A stretch of DNA of 32,391 bases. Origin: a virus. The notes beneath the pieces were generated by a model. That model had not been told where the DNA came from. It was given only the letters and a program-made list of their open reading frames with translations, and did not search any database. The stretch's first letter is position 1. Every line of letters begins with the position of its first letter. The stretch spans positions 1 through 32,391 of IMG/VR virus record IMGVR_UViG_3300035181_000656; one strand, written 5' to 3'. Shown in pieces: positions 14,084 to 21,518 of this stretch. Made by a program: the position numbers and the translations under genes.

Positions 14084-15496
14084 CTACGCTAGTTCCTGCA
14101 AGACCCCCATAAAGTCGATCATCTCCTCCTCGCGCTCGTCTAGCTTGCGGACCACTCGTTCATCCACTGTCCCACGCGCGAGTCCTCGGTGTACGATGAC
14201 AGAGCCGTGACTACTTCCACTCCTCCTAATCCGATCAATGACCTGTATATAGTCCACCAGCTTCCATGTGATTCCGTACATATAAATGTGCCCACAGATA
14301 TCCTGTAAGCCATCAATTCCAAGAGAAATGGATGCAGTGGATCCAAGCACCACGGGGTAGGCACCCCGACGGAAGCGCTCAATGGTTTCATCATCCTTGC
14401 GAGCGTTTCCTGTAGATATACAAGGACACTTAAGAGTCCCCATAAGAAGGTCTCGGTCCTCGACAAATTCGTACGTGACAATAAGCGATTCACCATTCAG
14501 CTCCTCAATAAGACCCTGTAAGTCCTCAAGCTTCTCGGTATGGAAGCGAGTAGCCTCCCCATCGTTGTCGTAGACAAACCCGTTGGCTATTTGCCTGCAC
14601 TTGGCGCTTGCAACGGCGGCATTCGCAGCCACAATAGTTTTGTTCTGTAGCGCGATTATTAGGTCACGCTCGGCACTATCATACGCCCGCTGAGCGTCCG
14701 GGGGTAGATCAATGAAGCGATCATCAAAGAACACCGGGGGTAGGCCCTCAATCTCAGCACGTGTGACCACGAGGCTGTACGGAGCTATCTTAGCTGCGAC
14801 CTCCTCAAAGGCACCGTGGTTCGGGATGAAGTCGTACTTGTCCCACGGCTGCTGATGGAAGTACTTGCTCCTGTAGTGTGTGATGTAGGACCCAAGCGAC
14901 GCACCTTCGTCCAGAATAAAGACCTGCCCAAAGATGTCCTCCAGCCCCGTGGGGTTGAGCGTACCAGTGCCGATGTACCGACGCTTGAACTTGGGAATGA
15001 TCTTACGCATCAGCTTAAAGCGGTTCGTACCAGTGTCCTTAAACTTGTGGCTCTCGTCTACCCACAGAATCTGGAACTTGTCGGTCACGTAGCGTAGGCG
15101 GGCGGCACCGGGAGAGTTACGGGCATCAGCCCCGAATAGCCAGCTTAGTCCCTCGGGGTTGACCACGTAGATGTCGTAGTCATCAGACTTGAGCAGTTCC
15201 TCCTTGCCCTTACCGTGCAGAACACAGACCCTCAGGTCTTTGAACTCGTCCCAAGTCTTGTGCTGCCGGGGCCATACATTGTACGCTGGCTTCAGCGGAC
15301 ATATGACTAGCATCTTGTCCACATACTTCAGCCTCTTAAGAATCTGGAAGGCTGCGTAGGTCACCGTAGTCTTCCCCGCACCGGGGGCCATGAACAATCC
15401 CGCACAGGCTTGGCTGATGCAGAGCTTAACCCCGGTCTCTTGCGAAGAACGCGGAGTCCAGGGCTTTGATACCACTTTCCACATTGTCAATGACAT
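14084..15496 (-). CDS. SNF2-like DEAD/DEAH-box helicase
   Basis: Up to 470 residues; the ATG at 15496 has AAGGA ten bases upstream, with an alternative ATG at 15484. The Walker A motif APGAGKTT is at 37-44, the Walker B/DESH box ILWVDESHKFK at 143-153, TGTLNPTG is motif III-like, and the C-terminal RecA-like domain contains STASISLGIDGLQ and YIQVIDRIRRSGSSHGS, the last like SNF2 motif VI (QviDRirR.GS). Phage SNF2 proteins of this compact type often sit next to a VRR-NUC nuclease and polA. It probably translocates on DNA to remodel forks or recombination intermediates. It overlaps the nuclease gene by 71 bp, unusually long here. Confidence 0.9.
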   Translation of the reverse strand: MSLTMWKVVSKPWTPRSSQETGVKLCISQACAGLFMAPGAGKTTVTYAAFQILKRLKYVDKMLVICPLKPAYNVWPRQHKTWDEFKDLRVCVLHGKGKEELLKSDDYDIYVVNPEGLSWLFGADARNSPGAARLRYVTDKFQILWVDESHKFKDTGTNRFKLMRKIIPKFKRRYIGTGTLNPTGLEDIFGQVFILDEGASLGSYITHYRSKYFHQQPWDKYDFIPNHGAFEEVAAKIAPYSLVVTRAEIEGLPPVFFDDRFIDLPPDAQRAYDSAERDLIIALQNKTIVAANAAVASAKCRQIANGFVYDNDGEATRFHTEKLEDLQGLIEELNGESLIVTYEFVEDRDLLMGTLKCPCISTGNARKDDETIERFRRGAYPVVLGSTASISLGIDGLQDICGHIYMYGITWKLVDYIQVIDRIRRSGSSHGSVIVHRGLARGTVDERVVRKLDEREEEMIDFMGVLQELA

Positions 15497-15716
15497 ATAC
15501 TAAGAATCCTTGTTCCCTGATGGATTTGATACGCTCTTGTTGTAGAGGTCTAGCACTCTTGCCTGCCGCTTTGAACTCAATAAAGATAGCCACTCCACTG
15601 TAGAGGAATACGCGATCAGGCCAACCCGTACTCCCCATCGGTGTAAACTTGATAGCCAGAATGTCGTGTGCTTCTGCCCACGACACCACTTTCTTCTCTG
15701 TCTGGCTTTCACGCAT
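15426..15716 (-). CDS. VRR-NUC domain nuclease
   Basis: 96 residues from the ATG at 15716, which overlaps the upstream stop by 8 bp; an earlier start at 15749 is inside the upstream gene. MRESQTEKKVVSWAEAH (E7 region), TGWPDRVFL and IFIEFKAAGKSARPLQQERIKSIREQGF give the E...PD...E-x-K-x...Q order of stand-alone VRR-NUC enzymes. Members cut branched or junction DNA, and in phages they often pair with an SNF2-like helicase. The catalytic residues are all present. Confidence 0.9.
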   Translation of the reverse strand: MRESQTEKKVVSWAEAHDILAIKFTPMGSTGWPDRVFLYSGVAIFIEFKAAGKSARPLQQERIKSIREQGFLVYVIDNVESGIKALDSAFFARDRG

Positions 15717-16167
15717 CTGCCTCGGATATAAATTTCCAAGTGTAGCCACAGCGAACTTTCTTCATAGTAGAGGGAGAGCACTCATACCTCTTAGCTAGTT
15801 CATCTCTAGTGCCTGTGTCTTTTCTAATGGCAAGAACTTTCTCAGGGGTTAGTACCGCTGTGTTTTGTCGCCCAGCTAGTACTCTGTCCACCATATTGTC
15901 AGACGCAGTGCCGGGAATTACATGATAGGGACTGACACACCTACGGCAATCGCATAAATGTCTACCATGTGACCCACCCCTCCAATCTGGATGCTCCATG
16001 GCTACCGCCTCGTGAAGAACGTCGGTCTTTGCCTGTAGAGTTTTCATTGAAACTTCTCTATCAGTTGCGGCGCATCCCTGTGGAGTAGTTCTCCGCTGCC
16101 AAATCCAACATGCATAGTCTTCTTTTCCGTCAATCGCACAGTGCTCTCTTAGTTCAGTCCGGCCCAT
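15709..16167 (-). CDS. HNH homing-type endonuclease
   Basis: 152 residues with AAGGAACTACT before the ATG. It starts with a CWIW element, typical of free-standing HNH enzymes. The core HEAVAMEHPDWRGGSHGRHLCDCRRCVSPYHVIPGTASDNMVDRVLAGRQ holds the H, C-C pairs, N and H of an HNH_3-type site. The C-terminus LTPEKVLAIRKDTGTRDELAKRYECSPSTMKKVRCGYTWKFI is a helix-turn-helix, used for target binding. It stands between two nuclease genes and its codons look more AT-rich than its neighbours', both signs of a mobile homing gene. It probably cuts a cognate gene in competing phages. Confidence 0.88.
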   Translation of the reverse strand: MGRTELREHCAIDGKEDYACWIWQRRTTPQGCAATDREVSMKTLQAKTDVLHEAVAMEHPDWRGGSHGRHLCDCRRCVSPYHVIPGTASDNMVDRVLAGRQNTAVLTPEKVLAIRKDTGTRDELAKRYECSPSTMKKVRCGYTWKFISEADA

Positions 16168-16176
16168 AGTAGTTCC

Positions 16177-16890
16177 TTACGCGAACCTGCACGGTCCACC
16201 TTTAGACTTAGAGAAGTCACACCAGTTGCACTGGTAGCTCGGCTTCGGCGCACAGAACTCATCACGCAGCATCAGAGCAATACGCTCGTTCCATAGTGGG
16301 ATGAGCTTAGAACGTACCCCTGATTCACTAACTCGTATGCGCTGAGGTGCTTCGGTATCTTCAAGATAGTAAGTCGTAACGAGCGCTTCTTTTGCCCTGT
16401 AGTGCAGTAGCGAAGCTACTGCATACAGCTTCCGTTGATCTGCGTGAGTTTCCTTAGGCTTGCCACTTTTCCACTCGTATACGTGGGCGGTCTTGTCGTC
16501 ATCAAATCTGACTGCGTCAAGGATGGCAATGCAGGATGTGTAGGGGCTGGCTGGCGCGGATACCGCCCAGTCCACGTCGAATCCGAGCTTTTGTTCGACA
16601 TGCATGTCTCCATTTGGGTGGTTGCGGAGTTCGTCAAAGATAGGGATGTATTTAGAGTTCACAGCCCCGTGCAGAACACTCACGTCTCCGTGCTTGATGT
16701 AGTTCTCTACGCTGGCGTGTATCTCCAGCCCGCGAGCAGCCGCTCCACCGGGAGGTTTACGGGGTAGCTTCATGACACTCCCGAACTTCCATTTTGCAGG
16801 GCATGAGTTATAGGTTTCCCACTGACTGAAGCTCCACCGTAGCTTTACTTTTTCAAGTGGGACTGTGGGTTCTGCGCCGAGCTCTTGCAT
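16177..16890 (-). CDS. PD-(D/E)XK nuclease (RecB/Cas4-like)
   Basis: 237 residues, GAGAGGATATCA before the ATG. The start of the domain is WSFSQWETYNSCPAKWKFG, followed by RGLEIHASVENYIKHG (motif H/E helix). The active-site core is AILDAVRFDDDKTAHVYEWKSGKPKETHADQRKLYAVAS, giving D, E-x-K and the Q..Y helix of RecB-family nucleases. The C-terminal YQCNWCDFSKSKGGPC resembles the Cys cluster that holds an Fe-S site in Cas4/AddB-type enzymes, but only three cysteines are present here; the fourth is not seen. It is likely an exonuclease in replication or recombination. Confidence 0.88.
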   Translation of the reverse strand: MQELGAEPTVPLEKVKLRWSFSQWETYNSCPAKWKFGSVMKLPRKPPGGAAARGLEIHASVENYIKHGDVSVLHGAVNSKYIPIFDELRNHPNGDMHVEQKLGFDVDWAVSAPASPYTSCIAILDAVRFDDDKTAHVYEWKSGKPKETHADQRKLYAVASLLHYRAKEALVTTYYLEDTEAPQRIRVSESGVRSKLIPLWNERIALMLRDEFCAPKPSYQCNWCDFSKSKGGPCRFA

Positions 16891-17033
16891 TGATATCCTC
16901 TCATCGTAAATGGTTCAACCCCGATGGGGGTTACTGTATCGTCCCCGCACTTGTAGCAGCGGTACCACTGCCAATCTAGTCCATAGGTAACTTCGGTCTC
17001 CCTATGCGTTGGCCTCCAGTCGTGGTGGTTCAT
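16845..17033 (-). CDS. Small zinc-binding protein
   Basis: 62 residues from the ATG at 17033 inside the end of the polymerase gene (32-bp overlap); GAGAAGT precedes the start. It reads MNHHDWRPTHRETEVTYGLDWQWYRCYKCGDDTVTPIGVEPF, with a CYKC pair and a third Cys near the end (YQCKSS), so a small metal-binding knuckle is possible. It overlaps the nuclease start by 46 bp. Both overlaps preserve good start signals, so the gene is probably real. Function unknown. Confidence 0.6.
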   Translation of the reverse strand: MNHHDWRPTHRETEVTYGLDWQWYRCYKCGDDTVTPIGVEPFTMRGYQCKSSAQNPQSHLKK

Positions 17034-18900
17034 ACTTCTCGATGTCTGCCCAATTTGGACCTGCGTAGCCTTCGGAGCGGAAGGGGACGTCAAAGCGGTC
17101 TTTGTCCATGGCCGTACGAAGACGGACCATGCCCGCTTCCAAGTTCTCTGTAGGTACGCTAGTGTTGAGCTCATCATGTACGGCTGCGATTAGGAGTTCA
17201 TCGGGATTACGTTCGTTGTCGTAGTCAATCATTGACTGCTTGGTCTGATCCGCGCTACTACCTTGGATAAGGTAGTTGAGGAGCTTATAGGACAGGTCAC
17301 GTTCTGGGTTTGGCTCCCGATAATATACGCGACCGCCCCAAGTGCGGATATACTCGCCGCGTTTACCACGGTTACGAGTATCCAGAGAAAGTTCCCGGAT
17401 TTCGGGCAGAGCTCCAAAGTATGCGTTCCGTAGATTGGTGCCTTCATCCTTGTCAACCCCCATGGAGGATGCAAGTTTGTCCGCACCCATGCCGTACATG
17501 ATGCCGAAGCCAATAATCTTGACGTGCCTCCGCAGCATGGTAATTCCGGTCTGGTCCTTGATGATCTGCATCACCGCATTATGTGGGTCAGTTGTCGGGT
17601 CCTTGATGAAGGCCTCGAACAAGCTACCCTCTGCGTAGTGAGACATCACACGCATTTCCTGAGCGCTAAAGTCTCTCTTCACCCATGTATGCCCTTCCTC
17701 AGGCAGCAGGTACTGTCGCATGTGCATGACTGGGTGTATAATACGCCCTGTAGCCTTTGCCTGACCCTCCAGGAAGGAGGCTATGCCGTCGGGTATAGTC
17801 AGAGACTCGAAGTCGTTTGGTGGGTTCTGAAGGTTCGGGGCCTTGCAGGACATACGACCGGTCTTGGTGCCAGATATGTCACCGTCAGCACCCTTCTCAC
17901 CACGCGTCTGGTTCCAGCTCGGGTGTAGGCGTCCACCTTCCTTTAGTGCTTGTTCGAGCCACGGCCCGGCGAAGGTGCCGAGGCAAGTCGCTAGCACACC
18001 CCGGTAAGCCATGTAATTGAGTAAATCCGGGTCCCTAACACGACCCACAAGATTCTTCCGTGCTGTGGACCGTTTCCCGGTTGGCGTGAGTACCCAATCA
18101 TCAACCATCTTGGCGCGGTCCAACGCGTCGGCCAGTTCTCTATCTGAATCGATATTGAAGTCTCCAAGCTTCCCATGGACGTAGTCTTCAGCCATCTTCA
18201 TGGCTGCTCCATAAGTTTCAATATCGTTGCCCAGCCGCTCCATGTCAAGGCGTACGCCTCGCTTCGTGGAGTCTGCAAGAATCGGCGACAACTTCTGCTC
18301 TCGGCGGTAAGCCTCCAGCATGCCCATCTGCATCATGCGGGGGTACAGCTTATTGAATAGCAGCTTGGCGCGGTCGGTATCGCCATTGGCGTACGGAGCG
18401 CACAACTCGGCCGGAGCCTTGCTGATGTGGGCACCCCACGTCTTGGGGGTAGCCCCGGGCACGTTCTGGAGCACCCAAGTCATCAGGTTGGTCTGCTCTT
18501 CTGGTGGTATACCCAGCTCGCGCTCAGCACTGGGCTTCAGAGCAAAGCTCATGGCGTACGGGTTTGTCAGGAACAGTAGGAACATGGAATCATGTACCTT
18601 GAGCGGATTCTTGGCCTTGTAGCCGAAGTACTCACCCAACACCGCCGACTCAAACGCTGCGTTGTGAGCTAGCCAGCCATCCTTCTTGTCAGCACGGTGC
18701 AAGAACCCCAACGTACGAGCCCGGGCATCTTCCCAGGACACATTGTTGCCCGTGGGGTGACCCCACGCGAGGTACTCACTGCCGCTATCTCCCACCTTGA
18801 GACTGACTCCCACAGGCTTGGGCGGACTGTACGACGGAGCTCCGTCTATAGCCTCGGTTTCAAAGTCGATACAATCGACGTCTAGATACTCATCAGACAT
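17002..18900 (-). CDS. polA: Family A DNA polymerase with 3'-5' exonuclease
   Basis: 632 residues, AAGGATAGT before the ATG. The exonuclease domain has Exo I IDFETEA (D12, E14), Exo II AHNAAFE (78-84) and Exo III YANGD (170-174). Polymerase motif A is KRDFSAQEMRVMSHYAEG (D410), motif B RRHVKIIGFGIMYG (457-470) with K461, F465 and Y469, and motif C AAVHDELN (572-579, H575-D576). F465 corresponds to E. coli Pol I Phe762, the residue that discriminates against dideoxynucleotides and is widely used to type phage polymerases. There is no 5'-3' exonuclease domain. This is the replicative polymerase of the phage. Confidence 0.97.
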   Translation of the reverse strand: MSDEYLDVDCIDFETEAIDGAPSYSPPKPVGVSLKVGDSGSEYLAWGHPTGNNVSWEDARARTLGFLHRADKKDGWLAHNAAFESAVLGEYFGYKAKNPLKVHDSMFLLFLTNPYAMSFALKPSAERELGIPPEEQTNLMTWVLQNVPGATPKTWGAHISKAPAELCAPYANGDTDRAKLLFNKLYPRMMQMGMLEAYRREQKLSPILADSTKRGVRLDMERLGNDIETYGAAMKMAEDYVHGKLGDFNIDSDRELADALDRAKMVDDWVLTPTGKRSTARKNLVGRVRDPDLLNYMAYRGVLATCLGTFAGPWLEQALKEGGRLHPSWNQTRGEKGADGDISGTKTGRMSCKAPNLQNPPNDFESLTIPDGIASFLEGQAKATGRIIHPVMHMRQYLLPEEGHTWVKRDFSAQEMRVMSHYAEGSLFEAFIKDPTTDPHNAVMQIIKDQTGITMLRRHVKIIGFGIMYGMGADKLASSMGVDKDEGTNLRNAYFGALPEIRELSLDTRNRGKRGEYIRTWGGRVYYREPNPERDLSYKLLNYLIQGSSADQTKQSMIDYDNERNPDELLIAAVHDELNTSVPTENLEAGMVRLRTAMDKDRFDVPFRSEGYAGPNWADIEKYEPPRLEANA

Positions 18901-18903
18901 ACT

Positions 18904-19043
18904 ATCCTTATAAAAGACCCCGTGCCGAAATTACCGTGCAGGGAGGAGACACGGTACCAACTTCTAGAAACGTGGCACGGGGTATGAAATGGTGGAGGAC
19001 CGCGTACATCAAACGCGATTACCCTAGATCAAGGACCATCTAG
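18904..19043 (-). promoter_or_regulatory. Highly structured leader upstream of polA
   Basis: The 157 bases between polA and the next gene hold four stems: CCCCGTGCC/GGCACGGGG (18918-18926 with 18974-18982, 9 bp) enclosing ACCGTG/CACGGT (18933-18938 with 18950-18955); CGCGT/ACGCG with a 7-base loop (19001-19017); and CTAGAT/ATCTAG (19024-19029 with 19038-19043). After the 9-bp stem the minus strand reads TCTTTTATAAGG, which includes the polA ribosome-binding site at 18906-18910. It looks like an RNA regulatory element or weak terminator/attenuator controlling polA. Confidence 0.55.
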
Positions 19044-19057
19044 ACTCCCCCGCTTAA

Positions 19058-19858
19058 TCAGAACTTCTTGGCCTTCTTGCCTTTGGAGCCGTCTCCCTCG
19101 CCCTCGGGCGGAGCTTCTGACTCGTCAGCTACGGTGTCAAAGCCCAGCAAGCCGATGCGAATAGCGTCGGTCTTACGAGTCTCCAGCGCGTCCAGGATGT
19201 CTTCACTGCCGACGCCCTTGATGCCTTGGAATTCGACACGGAACTGGCTCTTGGCGTCGGGCTTGGTGGTCAGTCGTGTCACGCAGGCCCACGCGGGTAG
19301 GCCTATGCTCGCGGCCAGGATGTTCACGTAGCTGCTGTAATTCTTCACAGACATCACGGGCAGGTCTACGATGGCAAGTTCGCCTTCCTTGATAGCCTTG
19401 ATGGGGTCTGCGTCGTTAAGAACAGTCGCCGGTAGAAGGACAAGGCGTCGTCCCTCTTTACAGGCTTTGCCACGACCGCCGGAGGGGTCACTTCCCCACT
19501 CGTTATTAGGGCAACCATCACATGCGGCATTGACAGGGCTAGTGACAACATCGCTAGGAGCCAGATCGTTATCGGTCTCGCTGAAGGCGAAGCAGTTCGG
19601 GTTGACAATGTTGTTGGGGTCATACTTGCCCTTGTAGTAGACGTTCTTGTAGATAGCTGCGAGGATGATGACCTCCAGCGCGTTGTCCTTGACAGGCTGA
19701 CCCCCGTAGGAGATAATGCCAGCCTTCAAACTAATCTTGGAAAGACTGGGGCGTTCCTTGGCTGCGGCCTCCTTGGCCGCTGCGGCCAGAGCCGCAAGGC
19801 GACCCGTAGATACGGCACCTACGGTATTCGCTGGTGCATTGATAATGTCATTGCTCAC
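19058..19858 (-). CDS. Probable ssDNA-binding / replication protein
   Basis: 266 residues from a GTG at 19858 with GGAG seven bases upstream (GTGA overlap). The N-terminus is Ala-rich (RLAALAAAAKEAAAKE), followed by KISLKAGIISYGGQPV, and a Cys segment CDGCPNNEWGSDPSGGRGKACKEGRRLVLLPA (about 118-150). It ends EAPPEGEGDGSKGKKAKKF. A C..CP...G...GKGK.C.E.R.L.LLP block is conserved in a phage protein found next to polymerase genes. The acidic stretch near the end recalls SSB tails, though here it is followed by lysines. ssDNA binding is inferred from position and tail; no OB-fold signature is certain. Confidence 0.6.
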   Translation of the reverse strand: MSNDIINAPANTVGAVSTGRLAALAAAAKEAAAKERPSLSKISLKAGIISYGGQPVKDNALEVIILAAIYKNVYYKGKYDPNNIVNPNCFAFSETDNDLAPSDVVTSPVNAACDGCPNNEWGSDPSGGRGKACKEGRRLVLLPATVLNDADPIKAIKEGELAIVDLPVMSVKNYSSYVNILAASIGLPAWACVTRLTTKPDAKSQFRVEFQGIKGVGSEDILDALETRKTDAIRIGLLGFDTVADESEAPPEGEGDGSKGKKAKKF

Positions 19859-20274
19859 TTCTTGACTCCTTGCTTAGAAAGTTTGTAAACTGGAAACTTG
19901 CCCACGCCGGGCACTTCAACGCCAGCATCCCAGCGCTCTTTAACAGCCGCGCGTCCGATACGCTTTTCGAAGAACTCCATCGAGTCCGTCTCCTTAGCGT
20001 ACTGCCAGACCTTGGCCCAATCCTGCACCACCGGGGCCATAGTCGGCGCGGGCAGTGTAAATATCGCTTCTCCACCCCCAGTGGCGGAAATCTGCTGCTT
20101 AAGCATCTGCTCAATCAGCTTGGCTTCACACGCAGACTCCTGAGTTTTGAGTGCTGCGCTCACCTTGTCAGCGGCCAGTCTCTTCTGCTTAGTGTCCCAG
20201 AAGTGGTCGGCCAGCTTGCCAAGTTCTGTGGCTGAGAGTATCTCAGTCTCAAGGTACACTTCAATGGTGCCCAA
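19855..20274 (-). CDS. Conserved phage replication-block protein
   Basis: 139 residues from a TTG at 20274 with AGGAGACATAA upstream; no better start exists. The N-terminal two thirds are helical (LGKLADHFWDTKQKRLAADKVSAALKTQE). The C-terminal block VQDWAKVWQYAKETDSMEFFEKRIGRAAVKERWDAGVEVPGVGKFPVYKLSKQGVKK has the dW..f..yi.....f.ll.kR....a..e..e.g..vPGv..f....ls pattern that I associate with a widely conserved phage protein encoded beside SSB-like genes. Function unknown; it may be a replication or recombination helper. It ends in a GTGA overlap. Confidence 0.7.
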   Translation of the reverse strand: MGTIEVYLETEILSATELGKLADHFWDTKQKRLAADKVSAALKTQESACEAKLIEQMLKQQISATGGGEAIFTLPAPTMAPVVQDWAKVWQYAKETDSMEFFEKRIGRAAVKERWDAGVEVPGVGKFPVYKLSKQGVKK

Positions 20275-20503
20275 TTATGTCTCCTGCAATAAGCTCAAGC
20301 ACGGGCGTCGCCATAGTGACAGGTCCCGTAGAATCGAGCATGTGGGTGTTGTGAAGGAACGGAATGAGATTAGGCCCGACAGGCTCGTAATTCGTATCCG
20401 CAATGCGTATGTCTTGGAAGGACATACTGCCGCCCGGTGGAGCTGGCTCGTATAGCACGTGGAGGAAGACTCCGGTGCTGTGTTCAAACAGGTGTTGTCG
20501 CAT
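20261..20503 (-). CDS. Small protein, first of the replication operon
   Basis: 80 residues from the ATG at 20503 (AAGGACCTGACA upstream), 15 bases after the 5' hairpin of its promoter; the frame to 20551 covers the promoter and is not a gene start. It reads MRQHLFEHSTGVFLHVLYEPAPPGGSMSFQDIRIADTNYEPVG and ends TMATPVLELIAGDIIGHH; a beta-rich acidic small protein with no recognised domain. It overlaps the next gene by 14 bp. Confidence 0.6.
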   Translation of the reverse strand: MRQHLFEHSTGVFLHVLYEPAPPGGSMSFQDIRIADTNYEPVGPNLIPFLHNTHMLDSTGPVTMATPVLELIAGDIIGHH

Positions 20504-20518
20504 TGTCAGGTCCTTGTT

Positions 20519-20550
20519 GCGCCGGGGGCGGCGCGTTGTGCATTGTAGCA
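20519..20550 (-). promoter_or_regulatory. Extended -10 promoter with 5' hairpin
   Basis: Minus-strand TGCTACAAT at 20550-20542; seven bases later a perfect stem GCGCCG/CGGCGC with a CCCC loop on the mRNA strand (20534-20519). It is placed to drive the nine-gene replication operon 20503 to 14084, including polA and the nucleases. Confidence 0.7.
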
Positions 20551-20568
20551 TGGGCGGCTGGGTCAGGA

Positions 20569-20766
20569 CTAGGACAGGTCGTCCCGGTCGTACGGGTGGC
20601 GCGGCATGGGCGGCACAGTACCCAGCAAGGGCGGCTGTGACGTGTCAGATGGGGCCATAGGCGGCCTCTGAAGCCCCGGTAAGGGGGTAGTAGCCTGCGG
20701 GCCCTGTAGCGGGCCGTACAGGGCCTTGGAGAGCGTGTCAGTCAGCCCCAGCTTTTCCTTGTTCAT
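20569..20766 (-). CDS. Small proline-rich protein
   Basis: 65 residues starting in an ATGA overlap, with GAGGTGAAGAA upstream. About one residue in five is proline (LPGLQRPPMAPSDTSQPPLLGTVPPMPRHPYDRDDLS), so most of the chain is probably disordered. It is the last gene before the replication-operon promoter. Function unknown. Confidence 0.55.
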   Translation of the reverse strand: MNKEKLGLTDTLSKALYGPLQGPQATTPLPGLQRPPMAPSDTSQPPLLGTVPPMPRHPYDRDDLS

Positions 20767-21035
20767 TTCTTCACCTCGTAGGTCAGTGTGACGTACGACA
20801 ACGTCACTGTGAATTCATCGTCGTGTGCGAACCTCAGCTCCCGCGCTTTCGGCCAGCTGAGGTACGATGGGGACGCCCCAGTGTCCGTGGTGTCAGGCAG
20901 CAGGGCGAACCCCACCGTGTTGACAAGAACGACCTTACGGGGTACGTTCAAGTACTTGTGACTCTTGTTGCTAGCAACAAGAGTCACTGTGGTACCGACC
21001 TTGATAGCCCGCCTGAGGTCAGCTAGGGACTTCAC
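20763..21035 (-). CDS. Small unknown protein
   Basis: 90 residues from a GTG at 21035 in a GTGA overlap with the upstream stop. The sequence begins MKSLADLRRAIKVGTTVTLV and alternates beta strands to the end (VTLSYVTLTYEVKK). An SH3-like or OB-like beta barrel would fit, but there is no motif to confirm it. Function unknown. Confidence 0.6.
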   Translation of the reverse strand: MKSLADLRRAIKVGTTVTLVASNKSHKYLNVPRKVVLVNTVGFALLPDTTDTGASPSYLSWPKARELRFAHDDEFTVTLSYVTLTYEVKK

Positions 21036-21298
21036 GCGTCCACCGTGGCAGAGTTGGCGAGCAACGGACCGTTCACGCCCTCGTCCATAGCGGCGGGGAC
21101 CATAGCTGCGTTGCTCTTGGCAGTCTGACTCACCTCTTCAGAGATCACTCGGAACACGCGACTCAGCGCTCCGCTGCTCAGGAACACCTCCTGCTTGCCC
21201 GTGGGGCCTTCCAGGGTGATGGTACCAACCATCTCGTTCGGCTTGTAGCCAGCGTAGGAAGTTTGCCTCTCAATACGCACAGCTTTAATCGTCATCAT
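21032..21298 (-). CDS. Small unknown protein
   Basis: 88 residues; the ATG at 21298 has GAGGGG eight bases upstream. Beta-strand sequence comes first (MMTIKAVRIERQTSYAGYKPNEMVGTITLEGPTGKQEVFLS), then a helix (LSRVFRVISEEVSQTAKS) and a flexible tail. No known domain. It ends in a GTGA overlap with the next gene. Confidence 0.6.
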   Translation of the reverse strand: MMTIKAVRIERQTSYAGYKPNEMVGTITLEGPTGKQEVFLSSGALSRVFRVISEEVSQTAKSNAAMVPAAMDEGVNGPLLANSATVDA

Positions 21299-21302
21299 GG
21301 CA

Positions 21303-21518
21303 TTAACCCCTCGTTGATTTGAAAATTGTTACTCCGCCCCCAGCACTGCGAATCACTCCAGCTAGGGTCTTCAGCTCTTGGTAAGGTCCTGTTTTCAGTA
21401 CCTTACTATCCTTGTCAGTGACAAGGATGCACTTGATGTCGTCCTTGGGTACTGGCGGAGGCGTACGGTCAGCCTCCGCCAGCAACGTACCCACTGGAAA
21501 GGGCGCGTAGGACCTCAC
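21303..21518 (-). CDS. Small unknown protein
   Basis: 71 residues from a GTG at 21518 with GGAGATGATAGC upstream, overlapping the previous stop (GTGA). It has a proline-rich start (MRSYAPFPVGTLLAEADRTPPPVPKDD) and a small alpha/beta-type remainder (IKCILVTDKDSKVLKTGPYQELKTLAGVIRSAGGGVTIFK). Function unknown. Confidence 0.6.
   Translation of the reverse strand: MRSYAPFPVGTLLAEADRTPPPVPKDDIKCILVTDKDSKVLKTGPYQELKTLAGVIRSAGGGVTIFKSTRG

Noticed and set aside
18986-19057. A tRNA gene on the minus strand ending in CCACCA
   Set aside because: There are D-arm-like and anticodon-arm-like stems, but no third arm with a TTCnA loop, and the acceptor stem pairs poorly. Kept only as a remark on the structured leader.
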